From contig DASWED010000041.1 in NCBI GenBank assembly GCA_036394995.1, positions 1 to 35,190 of the forward strand: a DNA stretch of 35,190 nt, in the 5' to 3' direction. The notes beneath the pieces were generated by a model that was not told the origin of the DNA, made no database searches, and saw nothing but the letters and a program-made list of their open reading frames with translations. Position 1 is the stretch's first letter. Each line of letters begins with the position of its first letter. Made by a program: the position numbers and the translations under genes. Source of the DNA: DASWED01 sp036394995 (GTDB taxonomy: Bacteria; Actinomycetota; UBA4738; JACQTL01). Shown here one piece after another: positions 7,135 to 15,544 of this stretch.

Positions 7135-10071
7135 GTGCGGTCGCTGGAGCACGACCTGGAGCGGGCGCTGGACGGCGAGGTCCGGTTCGGCTCGGGCGAC
7201 CGGGCCCTGTACGCGACCGACGGGTCGAACTACCGGCAGGTGCCGATCGGCGTGGTGTGCCCGAGGTCCACGGACGACGTGGTGGCCGCGGTCGAGATCT
7301 GCCGGGACCACGCCGCCCCGATCGTGAACCGGGGGGGCGGGACCAGCCTGGCCGGGCAGACCTGCAACGTCGCAGTGGTCATCGACTCCGGAAAGCACCT
7401 CCGGCGGATCCTCGAGCTGAACCAGGGCGAGGGGTACGCCCGGGTCCAGCCGGGTGTGGTCCTGGACGACCTCCGGGATCGGGCCGAGGAGTTCCACCTG
7501 ACGTTCGCCCCGGACCCCTCCACGCACGAGTACTGCACGCTCGGCGGGATGATCGGCAACAACTCCTGCGGCGTGCACTCGGTGATGGGCGGGCTCACGG
7601 CCGACAACGTCATCGAGCTCGACGTCATCACGTACGACGGCACGCGGATGACGCTCCGGAAGCCGGACGGCGACGAGGACCTCCAGCGGATCATCGACGC
7701 CGGGGGTCGGCGCGGCGAGATCCACGGCCGCATGCGGGACCTCCGCGACCGCTACGCCGACCTGGTCGCGGAGCGCTACCCGCAGATCCCCCGCCGGGTG
7801 AGCGGCTACAACATCGACTGGCTCCTCCCGGACAGGGGCTTCGACGTCCCCAAGGCAGTGGTGGGGAGCGAGAGCACCCTCCTCACGGTGCTCGAGGCGA
7901 AGGTCCGGCTCATGCACTCCCCCCCGGTGAAGTCGCTGCTGGTGCTGGGCTACCCGGACGTCTACGCGGCGGCGGACAACGTGATGGAGGTCCTGGAGCA
8001 CCGACCGGTCGGCCTGGAGGGGATCGACGACCGCCTCATCGAGGACATGAAGATCAAGAAGGTCCACCCCGAGGACATCCAGATGCTCCCCGAGGGCAAG
8101 GGGTGGCTGCTGGTGGAGTTCGGCGGCCAGAGCAAGGACGAGGCCGATGCGGCGGCGAAACGCCTGATGAAGGCGGTCGGAAAGGGCAACGGCGCGCCCT
8201 CGATGAAGCTCTACGACGACATCGAGATGGAGCAGAAGATCTGGGAGATTCGCGAGTCCGGACTCGGGGCCACCGCGCGGATCCCCGGCCGGCCGGACAC
8301 GTGGGAGGGGTGGGAGGACTCCGCGGCGCCGCCCGAACGCTTCGGCGACTACCTGCGCGACCTCCGGAAGCTGTTCAAGTCCTATGGGTACGAGGGCTCC
8401 TTCTACGGGCACTTCGGCCAGGGGTGCCTGCACACACGGATCAACTTCGACCTGGTCACCGCGGAGGGCGTCCGGAAGTTCCGGTCGTTCATCGAGGAGG
8501 CCGCGGACCTCGTCGTCTCCTACGGCGGCTCGCTCTCGGGCGAGCACGGCGACGGCCAGTCCCGCGCCGAGCTCCTCCCGAAGATGTTCGGCCCGGAGAT
8601 CGTCGACGCATTCCGGGAGTTCAAGACGATCTGGGACCCCGACGGCCGGATGAACCCCGGCAAGGTCGTGGACCCCTACCGGCTCGACGAGAACCTCCGC
8701 CTGGGAACCGACTACAACCCGTGGCGGCCCCGGACGCACTTCACGTTCCCGGAGGAGGAGGGCCGTGGGTTCGCCCGGGCCGCGGCGCGGTGCGTCGGCG
8801 TCGGGAAGTGCCGGCGGGAGTCCGGCGGCGTGATGTGCCCCTCGTACATGGTCACGCACGAGGAGAAGGACTCGACGCGGGGCAGGGCCAGGCTCCTGTT
8901 CGAGATGCTGGAGCAGGACGAGATCGGACGGAAGGGGTGGCGCGACGACGCGGTCCTCGACGCCCTCGACCTGTGCCTGTCGTGCAAGGGATGCAAGTCC
9001 GACTGCCCGGTGAACGTGGACATGGCCACGTACAAGGCCGAGTTCCTGTCCCACTACTACGAGAAGCGAATCCGGCCCCGGTCCGCATACGCGATGGGCC
9101 TCATCACCTGGTGGTCTCGCATCGGTTCGCACGTGCCACGAATTGCAAATGCAACGCTCCGCAGCAAGCGGCTGGGCGGTCTCCTGAAGCGCCTCGGCGG
9201 GATCGCCCCCGAGCGGGAGGCCCCCGAGTTCGCCACCAGGACCTTCACCCGGTGGTTCCAGCGGCGGTCCGAGCGCGAAGGCGCCGGTCGCTTCGGGACG
9301 AGAGCCGCGGGACCCGATCGCCCCCCGGTGATCCTGTGGCCGGACACGTTCAACAACCACTTCCACCCCGACACGCTGACGGCGGGTGTGAAGGTGCTGG
9401 AGACGGCCGGGTTCGCGGTGGTCATCCCGCCCCGGCCGCTGTGCTGCGGGCGGCCCCTGTACGACTTCGGGATGCTCACCACGGCGAAGAAGCTCCTCAC
9501 CCAGATCATGGACACGCTCCGTCCGGCCATCCGGCGGGGGATCCCGATCGTGGGGCTGGAGCCGTCGTGCGTGGCGGTGTTCCGCGACGAGCTGCAAAAC
9601 CTGTTCCCGCAGGACCAGGACGCGCAGCGGCTGTCGCAGCAGACCCATCTGCTCACCGAGTTCCTGGAGAAGTACGCCAAGGGATTCCGGCCGCCGACGC
9701 TCGACCGGAAGGTCGTGGTGCAGCGGCACTGCCACCACCAGGCCGTGATGGGGTTCGACGCCGACCACACCTGGCTCGAGAAGCTGGGGCTCGACGCGGA
9801 GCTCCTCGACAGCGGGTGCTGCGGGATGGCGGGCGCGTTCGGGTTCGAGAAGGACCACTACGACGTGTCGATGGCGTGCGCGGAACGGGCCCTGCTGCCG
9901 CGCCTGCGCGAGATCCCCGAGCAGCGGCTGGTGGTTGCCGACGGGTTCTCGTGCCGTGAGCAGGTCCGCCAGGGCGCGGGACGGCGCGCGTGGCACATCG
10001 CCGAGCTCATCGCCGCGGCGCTCGCGGCGGAGGGAAGCACCGAGAGGAAGGACGCGAAGCGCGCCGCGTGA
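7135..10071 (+). CDS. FAD-binding / Fe-S 2-hydroxyacid dehydrogenase (GlcD-GlcF-type fusion, YdiJ-like)
   Basis: The protein has about 978 residues. An N-terminal PCMH-type FAD domain contains VNRGGGTSLAGQTCN near 65. It is followed by a FAD-oxidase C domain with GSLSGEHGDGQSRAELLPKM, a ferredoxin-like region with LSCKGCKSDCPVN near 620, and two CCG cysteine-rich domains (PLCCGRPLYDFG and SGCCGMAGAFGFEKDHYD). This is the architecture of bacterial D-2-hydroxyacid dehydrogenases (D-lactate, glycolate, D-2-hydroxyglutarate) that pass electrons from FAD through Fe-S clusters to quinone or another carrier. The GTG at 7135 gives the usual length and has GGAGG 11 nt upstream. GTG 7051 (GGAGGA upstream) and TTG 7111 are alternatives. 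It is the first gene of the 7135-14325 operon. Substrate is not assignable from sequence alone. Confidence 0.88.
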   Translation: MRSLEHDLERALDGEVRFGSGDRALYATDGSNYRQVPIGVVCPRSTDDVVAAVEICRDHAAPIVNRGGGTSLAGQTCNVAVVIDSGKHLRRILELNQGEGYARVQPGVVLDDLRDRAEEFHLTFAPDPSTHEYCTLGGMIGNNSCGVHSVMGGLTADNVIELDVITYDGTRMTLRKPDGDEDLQRIIDAGGRRGEIHGRMRDLRDRYADLVAERYPQIPRRVSGYNIDWLLPDRGFDVPKAVVGSESTLLTVLEAKVRLMHSPPVKSLLVLGYPDVYAAADNVMEVLEHRPVGLEGIDDRLIEDMKIKKVHPEDIQMLPEGKGWLLVEFGGQSKDEADAAAKRLMKAVGKGNGAPSMKLYDDIEMEQKIWEIRESGLGATARIPGRPDTWEGWEDSAAPPERFGDYLRDLRKLFKSYGYEGSFYGHFGQGCLHTRINFDLVTAEGVRKFRSFIEEAADLVVSYGGSLSGEHGDGQSRAELLPKMFGPEIVDAFREFKTIWDPDGRMNPGKVVDPYRLDENLRLGTDYNPWRPRTHFTFPEEEGRGFARAAARCVGVGKCRRESGGVMCPSYMVTHEEKDSTRGRARLLFEMLEQDEIGRKGWRDDAVLDALDLCLSCKGCKSDCPVNVDMATYKAEFLSHYYEKRIRPRSAYAMGLITWWSRIGSHVPRIANATLRSKRLGGLLKRLGGIAPEREAPEFATRTFTRWFQRRSEREGAGRFGTRAAGPDRPPVILWPDTFNNHFHPDTLTAGVKVLETAGFAVVIPPRPLCCGRPLYDFGMLTTAKKLLTQIMDTLRPAIRRGIPIVGLEPSCVAVFRDELQNLFPQDQDAQRLSQQTHLLTEFLEKYAKGFRPPTLDRKVVVQRHCHHQAVMGFDADHTWLEKLGLDAELLDSGCCGMAGAFGFEKDHYDVSMACAERALLPRLREIPEQRLVVADGFSCREQVRQGAGRRAWHIAELIAAALAAEGSTERKDAKRAA

Positions 10072-10098
10072 GGCGGCGCACGAGGAGGTCGAACGAAC

Positions 10099-11862
10099 AT
10101 GGCGAAGCAGATCGCGTCGGAGCTGATGGTGGAGCGGCTCATCGACTGGGGAGTGGACACCGTGTTCGGCCTCCCCGGCGACGGCTTCAACGGGATCATG
10201 GAGGGCTTCCGCCGCCACCAGGACCGCATCCGGTTCTTCCTGGTCCACCACGAGGAGGCGGCCGCGTTCATGGCCACCGGCTACGCGAAGGCCACCGGGA
10301 AGCTGGGCGTGTGCGTGGCCACGAGTGGCCCGGGCGGGCTGCACCTCATCAACGGCCTGTACGACGCCAAGCTCGACCACGCGCCGGTCCTGGCCATCAC
10401 CGGCATGCAGGCCACCTCGCAACTGGGGACGGGCTTCCAGCAGGAGGTCCACCTGGACCGGATCCTCATGGACCTCTGCGTGTACAACCAGATGTTCCAC
10501 GCGCCGGCCTCCATCCCGGCGCTGGTCGACATCGCGGTGCGGAGCGCCCTGTCGAAGCGTGGCGTCGCGCATCTCACGTTCCCCGTGGACATGCAGGAGG
10601 CCGACCCGGCGAAGTCCGGGTTCGAGGGGGGGCTGGACACGTCGCGCACCCCGGCCACCGCGCCCGTGTACCACGCGCCGCACGTGGTCCCGCGCGACGA
10701 GGACCTCCAGCAGGCCGCCCGCGTGCTGAACGAGGCCACGAAGCCCGTGATCCTGGCCGGGATCGGGGCCCGGGGCGCCACGAACGAGCTGCTGGCCGCC
10801 GCGGAACTCCTGGGCGCGCCGATCATCAAGTCGCTGTCGGGCAAGATGGTGGCCCCCGACGACCATCCGCTGGTGATGGGGGGCCTGGGCCTGCTGGGGA
10901 CGAAGCCGTCCGAGGAGGCCATGGACGACTCGGACGCCGTGTTCATGGTGGGCACGAACTTCCCCTACACGCGGTGGCTGCCGGAGGACCGGCCGGCCGT
11001 CCAGATCGAGCTGGACCCCGTTCGCCTGGGGAACCGGCTGCCGCTCGCCGCCGGGCTGGTCGGCGACGCGAAGGAGACGCTGGAGAAGCTGATCCCGCTG
11101 CTGGAGCGGAAGGAGGACCGCTCGTTCCTGGAGGGGGCTCAGAAGGGCAAGCGGTCGTGGGACGAGAGCATGGAGGCGCTGGCCAACCCGGACCGGGACC
11201 CCATCCAGCCGCAGTACCTCATGCACCTCATCAGCGACCTCGCGGACGACGACGCCATCCTCAACAGCGACTCGGGGACCATCGCCACGTGGGCCGCCCG
11301 GCATTTCGAGATCCGGGGGACCCGGGAGTTCTATCTCTCGGGGAACCTGGCCACGATGGCCCCGGGCCTGCCCTACACGATCGCGCACCAGGTCGCGTAC
11401 CCGGGCCGGCAGTGCATCGCGTTCGTCGGCGACGGCGGGTTCGCCATGCTCATGGCGGAGTTCCACTCGGCCGCCTGGCACCTCCTGCCCATCAAGGTCG
11501 TGGTCTGCAACAACGGGCTGCTCGGGCAGATCCTGTGGGAGCAGATGGCTCTGGGGTACCCCGAGTTCAGCGTGCGGTTCCCCACCCACATGGACTTCGC
11601 GCCGTGGGCCGAGTCCTGCGGCGGGCTGGGGATCCGGGTGGAGAAGGTCGGGGACCTGGAGCCGGCCGTGCGCGAGCTCCTGGCCCACGACGGTCCGGCC
11701 CTCCTCGACGTCGAGGTGAACGCGGACGAGCCACCCATGCCCCCCAAGGTGACGTACGACCAGGCCAAGAAGTTCGGGGAGTCGTTCCTCAAGGGGACGC
11801 CGCGGCGGGCCACGATCGCGTCCACCATCGCGCGCGACAAGATCGACCAGCTCAGGGCGTAG
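10099..11862 (+). CDS. ThDP-dependent enzyme, pyruvate oxidase / PoxB-like
   Basis: This is a 587-residue member of the pyruvate oxidase/acetolactate synthase family. The N-terminal Pyr domain has GLPGDGFNGIMEG (24-36) and the cofactor-activating glutamate in HHEEAAAF (E52). The central domain spans about 195-325. The C-terminal PP domain has the GDGG...NN ThDP/Mg motif at about 444-472. The glutamate argues against glyoxylate carboligase, and the N-terminal block is closest to PoxB/Pox. Likely reaction: oxidative decarboxylation of pyruvate or another 2-oxoacid. AGGAGG lies 10 nt before the ATG. It follows the FAD/Fe-S gene by 27 nt and precedes the enolase gene by 2 nt. Quinone or oxygen as acceptor is unresolved; the PoxB-like lipid-binding tail is not clear. 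Confidence 0.85.
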   Translation: MAKQIASELMVERLIDWGVDTVFGLPGDGFNGIMEGFRRHQDRIRFFLVHHEEAAAFMATGYAKATGKLGVCVATSGPGGLHLINGLYDAKLDHAPVLAITGMQATSQLGTGFQQEVHLDRILMDLCVYNQMFHAPASIPALVDIAVRSALSKRGVAHLTFPVDMQEADPAKSGFEGGLDTSRTPATAPVYHAPHVVPRDEDLQQAARVLNEATKPVILAGIGARGATNELLAAAELLGAPIIKSLSGKMVAPDDHPLVMGGLGLLGTKPSEEAMDDSDAVFMVGTNFPYTRWLPEDRPAVQIELDPVRLGNRLPLAAGLVGDAKETLEKLIPLLERKEDRSFLEGAQKGKRSWDESMEALANPDRDPIQPQYLMHLISDLADDDAILNSDSGTIATWAARHFEIRGTREFYLSGNLATMAPGLPYTIAHQVAYPGRQCIAFVGDGGFAMLMAEFHSAAWHLLPIKVVVCNNGLLGQILWEQMALGYPEFSVRFPTHMDFAPWAESCGGLGIRVEKVGDLEPAVRELLAHDGPALLDVEVNADEPPMPPKVTYDQAKKFGESFLKGTPRRATIASTIARDKIDQLRA

Positions 11863-11864
11863 CC

Positions 11865-12959
11865 ATGGCCGTCGAGCGGCTCGAGGTCGCCGTCCACGAG
11901 TTCCCCCTGGACGAACCGGAATCGGACGGGACCCTCACGTGGGACGCCACCACGATGGTGATCGTGGAGGCCTCCGCAGACGGCACCACCGGCGTCGGGT
12001 ACTCGTACGGCGCGGCCGCGTGCGCCACCGTGGTCCAGGAGAAGCTCCGCGACGTCGCCGTCGGGTCCGACCCCATGGACGTCGGCGGGACCTGGGAGCG
12101 GATGGTCCGGGCCATCCGCAACCTGGGCCGGCCCGGGGTCGTCTCGCACGCGATCTCGGCGGTGGACCTGGCGCTGTGGGATCTCAAGGCCAGACTCCTG
12201 GACGTCTCGCTGGCCGAGCTGCTGGGGGCCGTCCGCGAGGAGGTCCCGGTGTACGGGAGCGGCGGGTTCACCTCCCTGTCGAACGACGACATGGAACGCC
12301 AACTCCTGGGATGGGTCAGGGACCGCGGGATCCCACGAGTGAAGATCAAGGTCGGGGAGGACTGGGGCCGCCGGCCCGGGCGGGACCTGGAGCGCGTCGA
12401 GCTGGCCCGCCGCGCCATCGGCGACGAGGCGGAGTTGTACGTGGACGCGAACGGCGGGTACACGCGGAAGCAGGCCGTGCGGCTGGGGCGGGCGTTCGCC
12501 GACCACGGGGTGACCTGGTTCGAGGAGCCGGTGTCGTCGGACGACCTCGAGGGGCTGCGGGAGATCCGCGACCAGGTCGAACCGGACGTCGCCGCCGGGG
12601 AGTACGGCTACGACCTTGCGTACTTCCAGCGGATGCTGCGGGCCGGGGCCGTGGACTGCCTCCAGGCCGACGTCACCAGATGCGGCGGCATCACCGAGTT
12701 CCTGCGGGTGGGGGCCCTGGCGGCGGCCCACGGCGTGCAGCTGTCGGCGCACTGCGCGCCGGCCGCATCGGCCGCGCCGTGCGCCGCCGTCCACATGTTC
12801 CGCCACCTTGAGCACTTCGCCGACCACGAGCGGATCGAGTCCCTGGCCTTCGACGGGGTCCTCGATCCGAAGGACGGCGTGCTCCGGCCGGACCGCTCGC
12901 GGCCCGGCACCGGCCTCGAGCTGAAGCGAACGGACATCGAGCGATTCAGGAGGAGCTGA
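11865..12959 (+). CDS. Enolase-superfamily enzyme, mandelate racemase subgroup (probable acid-sugar dehydratase or racemase)
   Basis: The protein has 364 residues, with the N-terminal capping domain at about 1-120 and the barrel after it. The catalytic set can be placed: KIK (K160, K162), metal ligands D194 (YVDANGGY), E220 (WFEEPV) and E246 (AAGEYGYD), and the His-Asp dyad D269 (LQADVTRCGG) with H296 (SAHCAPA). The spacing is almost identical to mandelate racemase (K164/K166, D195, E221, E247, D270, H297). This subgroup abstracts a proton alpha to a carboxylate, and most members dehydrate sugar acids. It is cytoplasmic. The ATG lies 2 nt after the ThDP enzyme stop and the SDR follows 5 nt later, so all act in one pathway. 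Substrate unknown. Confidence 0.88.
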   Translation: MAVERLEVAVHEFPLDEPESDGTLTWDATTMVIVEASADGTTGVGYSYGAAACATVVQEKLRDVAVGSDPMDVGGTWERMVRAIRNLGRPGVVSHAISAVDLALWDLKARLLDVSLAELLGAVREEVPVYGSGGFTSLSNDDMERQLLGWVRDRGIPRVKIKVGEDWGRRPGRDLERVELARRAIGDEAELYVDANGGYTRKQAVRLGRAFADHGVTWFEEPVSSDDLEGLREIRDQVEPDVAAGEYGYDLAYFQRMLRAGAVDCLQADVTRCGGITEFLRVGALAAAHGVQLSAHCAPAASAAPCAAVHMFRHLEHFADHERIESLAFDGVLDPKDGVLRPDRSRPGTGLELKRTDIERFRRS

Positions 12960-12964
12960 CACCC

Positions 12965-13981
12965 ATGGGCGGACGAACACTGCGGGGCAAGGTTGTCGTG
13001 GTCACCGGGGCGTCCGCCGGCGTGGGCCGGGCGGCGGCGGTGGCGTTCGGCGAGGCGGGCGCGCAGGTCGCGCTCCTGGCCCGGGGCGACGAGGGGCTCC
13101 AGATGGCCGCGAAGGAGGTCGAACGGGGCGGCGGCCGGGCCCTGGCCATCCCCACGGACGTGGCGGACGCCGGGCAGGTGGAGGCCGCGGCCGGACGGGC
13201 CGAGCGGGAGCTCGGGGAGATCGAGGTCTGGGTCAACGACGCCATGACGTCGGTGTTCGCGCCACTGTGGGACATCGAACCAGACGAGTTCCGCCGGGTC
13301 ACCGACGTCACGTACCACGGCGTGGTGTACGGAACCATGGCCGCGCTCCGCCTGATGCGCCCCCGCGACCGGGGCGCCGTCGTCCAGATCGGGAGCGCGC
13401 TGGCCTACCGGGGGATCCCACTCCAGTCCGCCTACTGCGGCGCGAAGCACGCCATCCAGGGGTTCAACGACTCCGTGCGGGCCGAGCTGTTCCACGAGCG
13501 CTCGCACGTCCGGGTGACCATGGTGCAGATGCCCGCGCTCAACACGCCGCAGTTCGACTGGGTGAAGACCGCCCTGCCGAACAGGGCCCAGCCGGTGCCC
13601 CCGATCTACCAGCCGGAGGTCGCCGGGCGGGCCGTCGTCCATGCCGCCGAGCACCCGGAGCGGCGCGAGTACTGGGTCGGCGCCACCACCGCCGCCACCA
13701 TCGTCGCGAACAGCTTCGCCGCCCCGCTCCTCGACCGGTACCTGGGCCGTACCGGATTCGACGCCCAGCAGACCGACGAGCCCGACGATCCCAACCGGCC
13801 GTTCAACCTGTGGGAGCCCGTGGACGGGACGGACGACCACGGCGCCCACGGCCGCTTCGACGACACGGCCCACGGCCGGAGCGTCCAGTGGTGGGCCACC
13901 ACCCACCGAGGGCTCCTGGCGGCAGGGGCCGCCGTCTCGGCCGGAGTGGCCGTGGCGCTGTCCCGGCGAAGGAGCCGGTGA
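12965..13981 (+). CDS. Short-chain dehydrogenase/reductase with C-terminal membrane helix
   Basis: The protein has 338 residues. The Rossmann glycine motif is TGASAGVG (14-21), and the catalytic Ser144, Tyr157 and Lys161 are in place (IGSALAYRG and YCGAK). The usual NNAG structural motif reads NDAM at 91-94. The SDR core ends near 245. A roughly 90-residue extension follows, rich in Asp, Pro and His, ending in one hydrophobic helix (about 313-331) and SRRRSR, so the enzyme may be tethered to the membrane. SDRs use NAD(P)H to interconvert alcohols and ketones. Within this operon it may oxidise or reduce a sugar-acid intermediate. A similar tail occurs in some actinobacterial SDRs, but the substrate is unknown. 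Confidence 0.87.
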   Translation: MGGRTLRGKVVVVTGASAGVGRAAAVAFGEAGAQVALLARGDEGLQMAAKEVERGGGRALAIPTDVADAGQVEAAAGRAERELGEIEVWVNDAMTSVFAPLWDIEPDEFRRVTDVTYHGVVYGTMAALRLMRPRDRGAVVQIGSALAYRGIPLQSAYCGAKHAIQGFNDSVRAELFHERSHVRVTMVQMPALNTPQFDWVKTALPNRAQPVPPIYQPEVAGRAVVHAAEHPERREYWVGATTAATIVANSFAAPLLDRYLGRTGFDAQQTDEPDDPNRPFNLWEPVDGTDDHGAHGRFDDTAHGRSVQWWATTHRGLLAAGAAVSAGVAVALSRRRSR

Positions 13982-14325
13982 GGCAGCGGGTGAGGCTTCT
14001 CCGAGTGGCCCGCGCCGCGTACGGAACGGCGCTGTTGGCCGCGCCGATCCGGATGGTCCGGGCCCTGGGCGGAGACCCCAAGGACGACGTGGCCGTGTTC
14101 GCCGCCCGGGCCCTCGGCGCCCGACACGTCCTCCAGGCCCTCGCGACGGGCAGCCACCCGGGAGCGCTCCGCCGGGCCGGCGGAGCCGTGGTCGACGCCC
14201 TCCACGCGGCCAGCATGTTCGCGGTGGCCGCCACCGACCCCTCCCGCCGCCGCCCCGCCTCCATCGACGGATCGGTCGCCGCCGCGCTGTTCGTCGCGGG
14301 CTGGGCGGCGGGACCGGCGGGCTGA
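13978..14325 (+). CDS. Small hydrophobic protein of unknown function
   Basis: The gene encodes 115 residues from a GTG that overlaps the SDR stop by 4 nt (GTGA), so it is translationally coupled. I do not recognise the family. The basic N-terminus leads into weakly hydrophobic stretches around residues 10-25, 60-80 and 95-113. The sequence FAARALGARHVLQAL resembles helical blocks in small actinobacterial membrane proteins. It is the last gene of the 7135-14325 operon and ends 13 nt before the convergent AI-2E permease gene. A role in anchoring the tailed SDR is possible but only a guess from position. Confidence 0.55.
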   Translation: MRQRVRLLRVARAAYGTALLAAPIRMVRALGGDPKDDVAVFAARALGARHVLQALATGSHPGALRRAGGAVVDALHAASMFAVAATDPSRRRPASIDGSVAAALFVAGWAAGPAG

Positions 14326-14338
14326 CGAACCCGGAGGC

Positions 14339-15544
14339 TCAGTCGGCGTCGGGGGTCAGGTCGAGCACGGAGCCGGGGTCGACGGGAGCCGCGGGGTCGT
14401 CGGGTAACCCCGCTGCCGAGACGGGGATCGGGGCCATGGCCTCGGGGCCGTACACCATTGGCTTCACCCACCGGCGGATCAGGAACTGCACGATCCCGGC
14501 CACGGGGATGGCGGCGAGGATCCCGTACAGCCCCGCCACCTCGGCGCCGGCGATGACCACCAGCAGCACCACCACCGGGTGGAGATGCGTCGTCTCCTTC
14601 AGCACCAGCGGCGAGAGGATGAACCCGTCCACCACGTGGGCCATGGTGGTGACGGCGAGCGCCGCCAGCACGAACACCGGCGGCCTCGTCAGCAGCGCCA
14701 CCAGCACCACCGGGGCGCCGCCGATGTACGCCCCCAGCGTGGGGATGAGATTGGCCAGGCCCACCCAGAACCCCAGCACCAGCCAGGACGGCATGCCGAT
14801 GGCCCACAGCCCGATCGTGGCGAGTCCCCCCACCACCGCCGACACGATGAACCGGGCCCGCACGTAGCCGGCCACGATCCGGCCCATCTCGTCCATGACC
14901 TCCTGCAGCGCGAGGCGCTTCGAGGGCGGGACCATCATCATCGCCACCTGGCCCATCCGGGGCCGCCACACCAGCAGCAGGTACCCCAGCACGCTCCCCA
15001 GCAGGATCACCACGCTGGCCCGGGCCAGGACCACCGCGAAGTCCGTGAGGTACTGGGGGGCCTTCTCCTGGTGCTCCTTCACCCAGTTCGCCACCGACGT
15101 CCCGACGGAGTGCAGGAGATCGTTCTTCGACGCGATGAGCTTCCGGACCAGCCCGCCCTTCTCCAGAGCGGCCTTCGACTCCAGCAGCGAGGTCAGCTGC
15201 TTCACGAACGCCTTCACCACCAGCGGCGCCAGCGCCGGCGCACCCACGGCGGCCACCCCGAACGTCACCGTGGCCGCGACCCGCCGGGGGACCCGCAGCC
15301 GCTCCAGGCCCCGGACCACAGGGGACATCACCAGGACCACCACGCCCGCCACCACCAGGTACGGCAGCAGCCCGGACAGCTTGGCCAGCAGGATGAACAG
15401 CACCCCGACGAGGACGGCCACGCCGATGGCCGCCCACACCACCAGTCCGGCCTGAGCGAACCGGCGCGAGCGGCTCCCGGTGGGGAGCACCAGCTCGATC
15501 TGGTCGCCGAGCGATAATCCGGTGCGCCTGCGGGTATCTGCCAC
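14339..15544 (-). CDS. AI-2E family transporter (YdiK/PerM-type permease)
   Basis: This 401-residue polytopic membrane protein has the family layout. Paired N-terminal helices come first (about residues 30-85). A long amphipathic stretch with charged residues follows (about 115-190), and then a C-terminal helical core containing GFWVGLANLIPTLGAYIGG, HVVDGFILSPLVL and LHPVVVLLVVIAGAEVAGL. Family members are linked to autoinducer-2 export or Na+/H+ exchange; the role here is unknown. The GTG at 15544 is the start that least overlaps the divergent GH15 gene. GTGs at 15577 and 15586 are in frame and possible. None has a clear Shine-Dalgarno sequence. Confidence 0.85.
   Translation of the reverse strand: MADTRRRTGLSLGDQIELVLPTGSRSRRFAQAGLVVWAAIGVAVLVGVLFILLAKLSGLLPYLVVAGVVVLVMSPVVRGLERLRVPRRVAATVTFGVAAVGAPALAPLVVKAFVKQLTSLLESKAALEKGGLVRKLIASKNDLLHSVGTSVANWVKEHQEKAPQYLTDFAVVLARASVVILLGSVLGYLLLVWRPRMGQVAMMMVPPSKRLALQEVMDEMGRIVAGYVRARFIVSAVVGGLATIGLWAIGMPSWLVLGFWVGLANLIPTLGAYIGGAPVVLVALLTRPPVFVLAALAVTTMAHVVDGFILSPLVLKETTHLHPVVVLLVVIAGAEVAGLYGILAAIPVAGIVQFLIRRWVKPMVYGPEAMAPIPVSAAGLPDDPAAPVDPGSVLDLTPDAD

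Noticed and set aside
9121..9165. Locally AT-richer patch inside the FAD/Fe-S gene, considered as an insertion scar.
   Set aside because: The reading frame and protein alignment to the family run smoothly across it; no repeats or target duplications flank it.
6643..11688. A very long open frame antisense to the FAD/Fe-S and ThDP genes.
   Set aside because: It is a frame shadow caused by high G+C in the third codon position. Its translation is Arg/Pro/Val-rich with no family motif, while the plus strand encodes clear enzymes.
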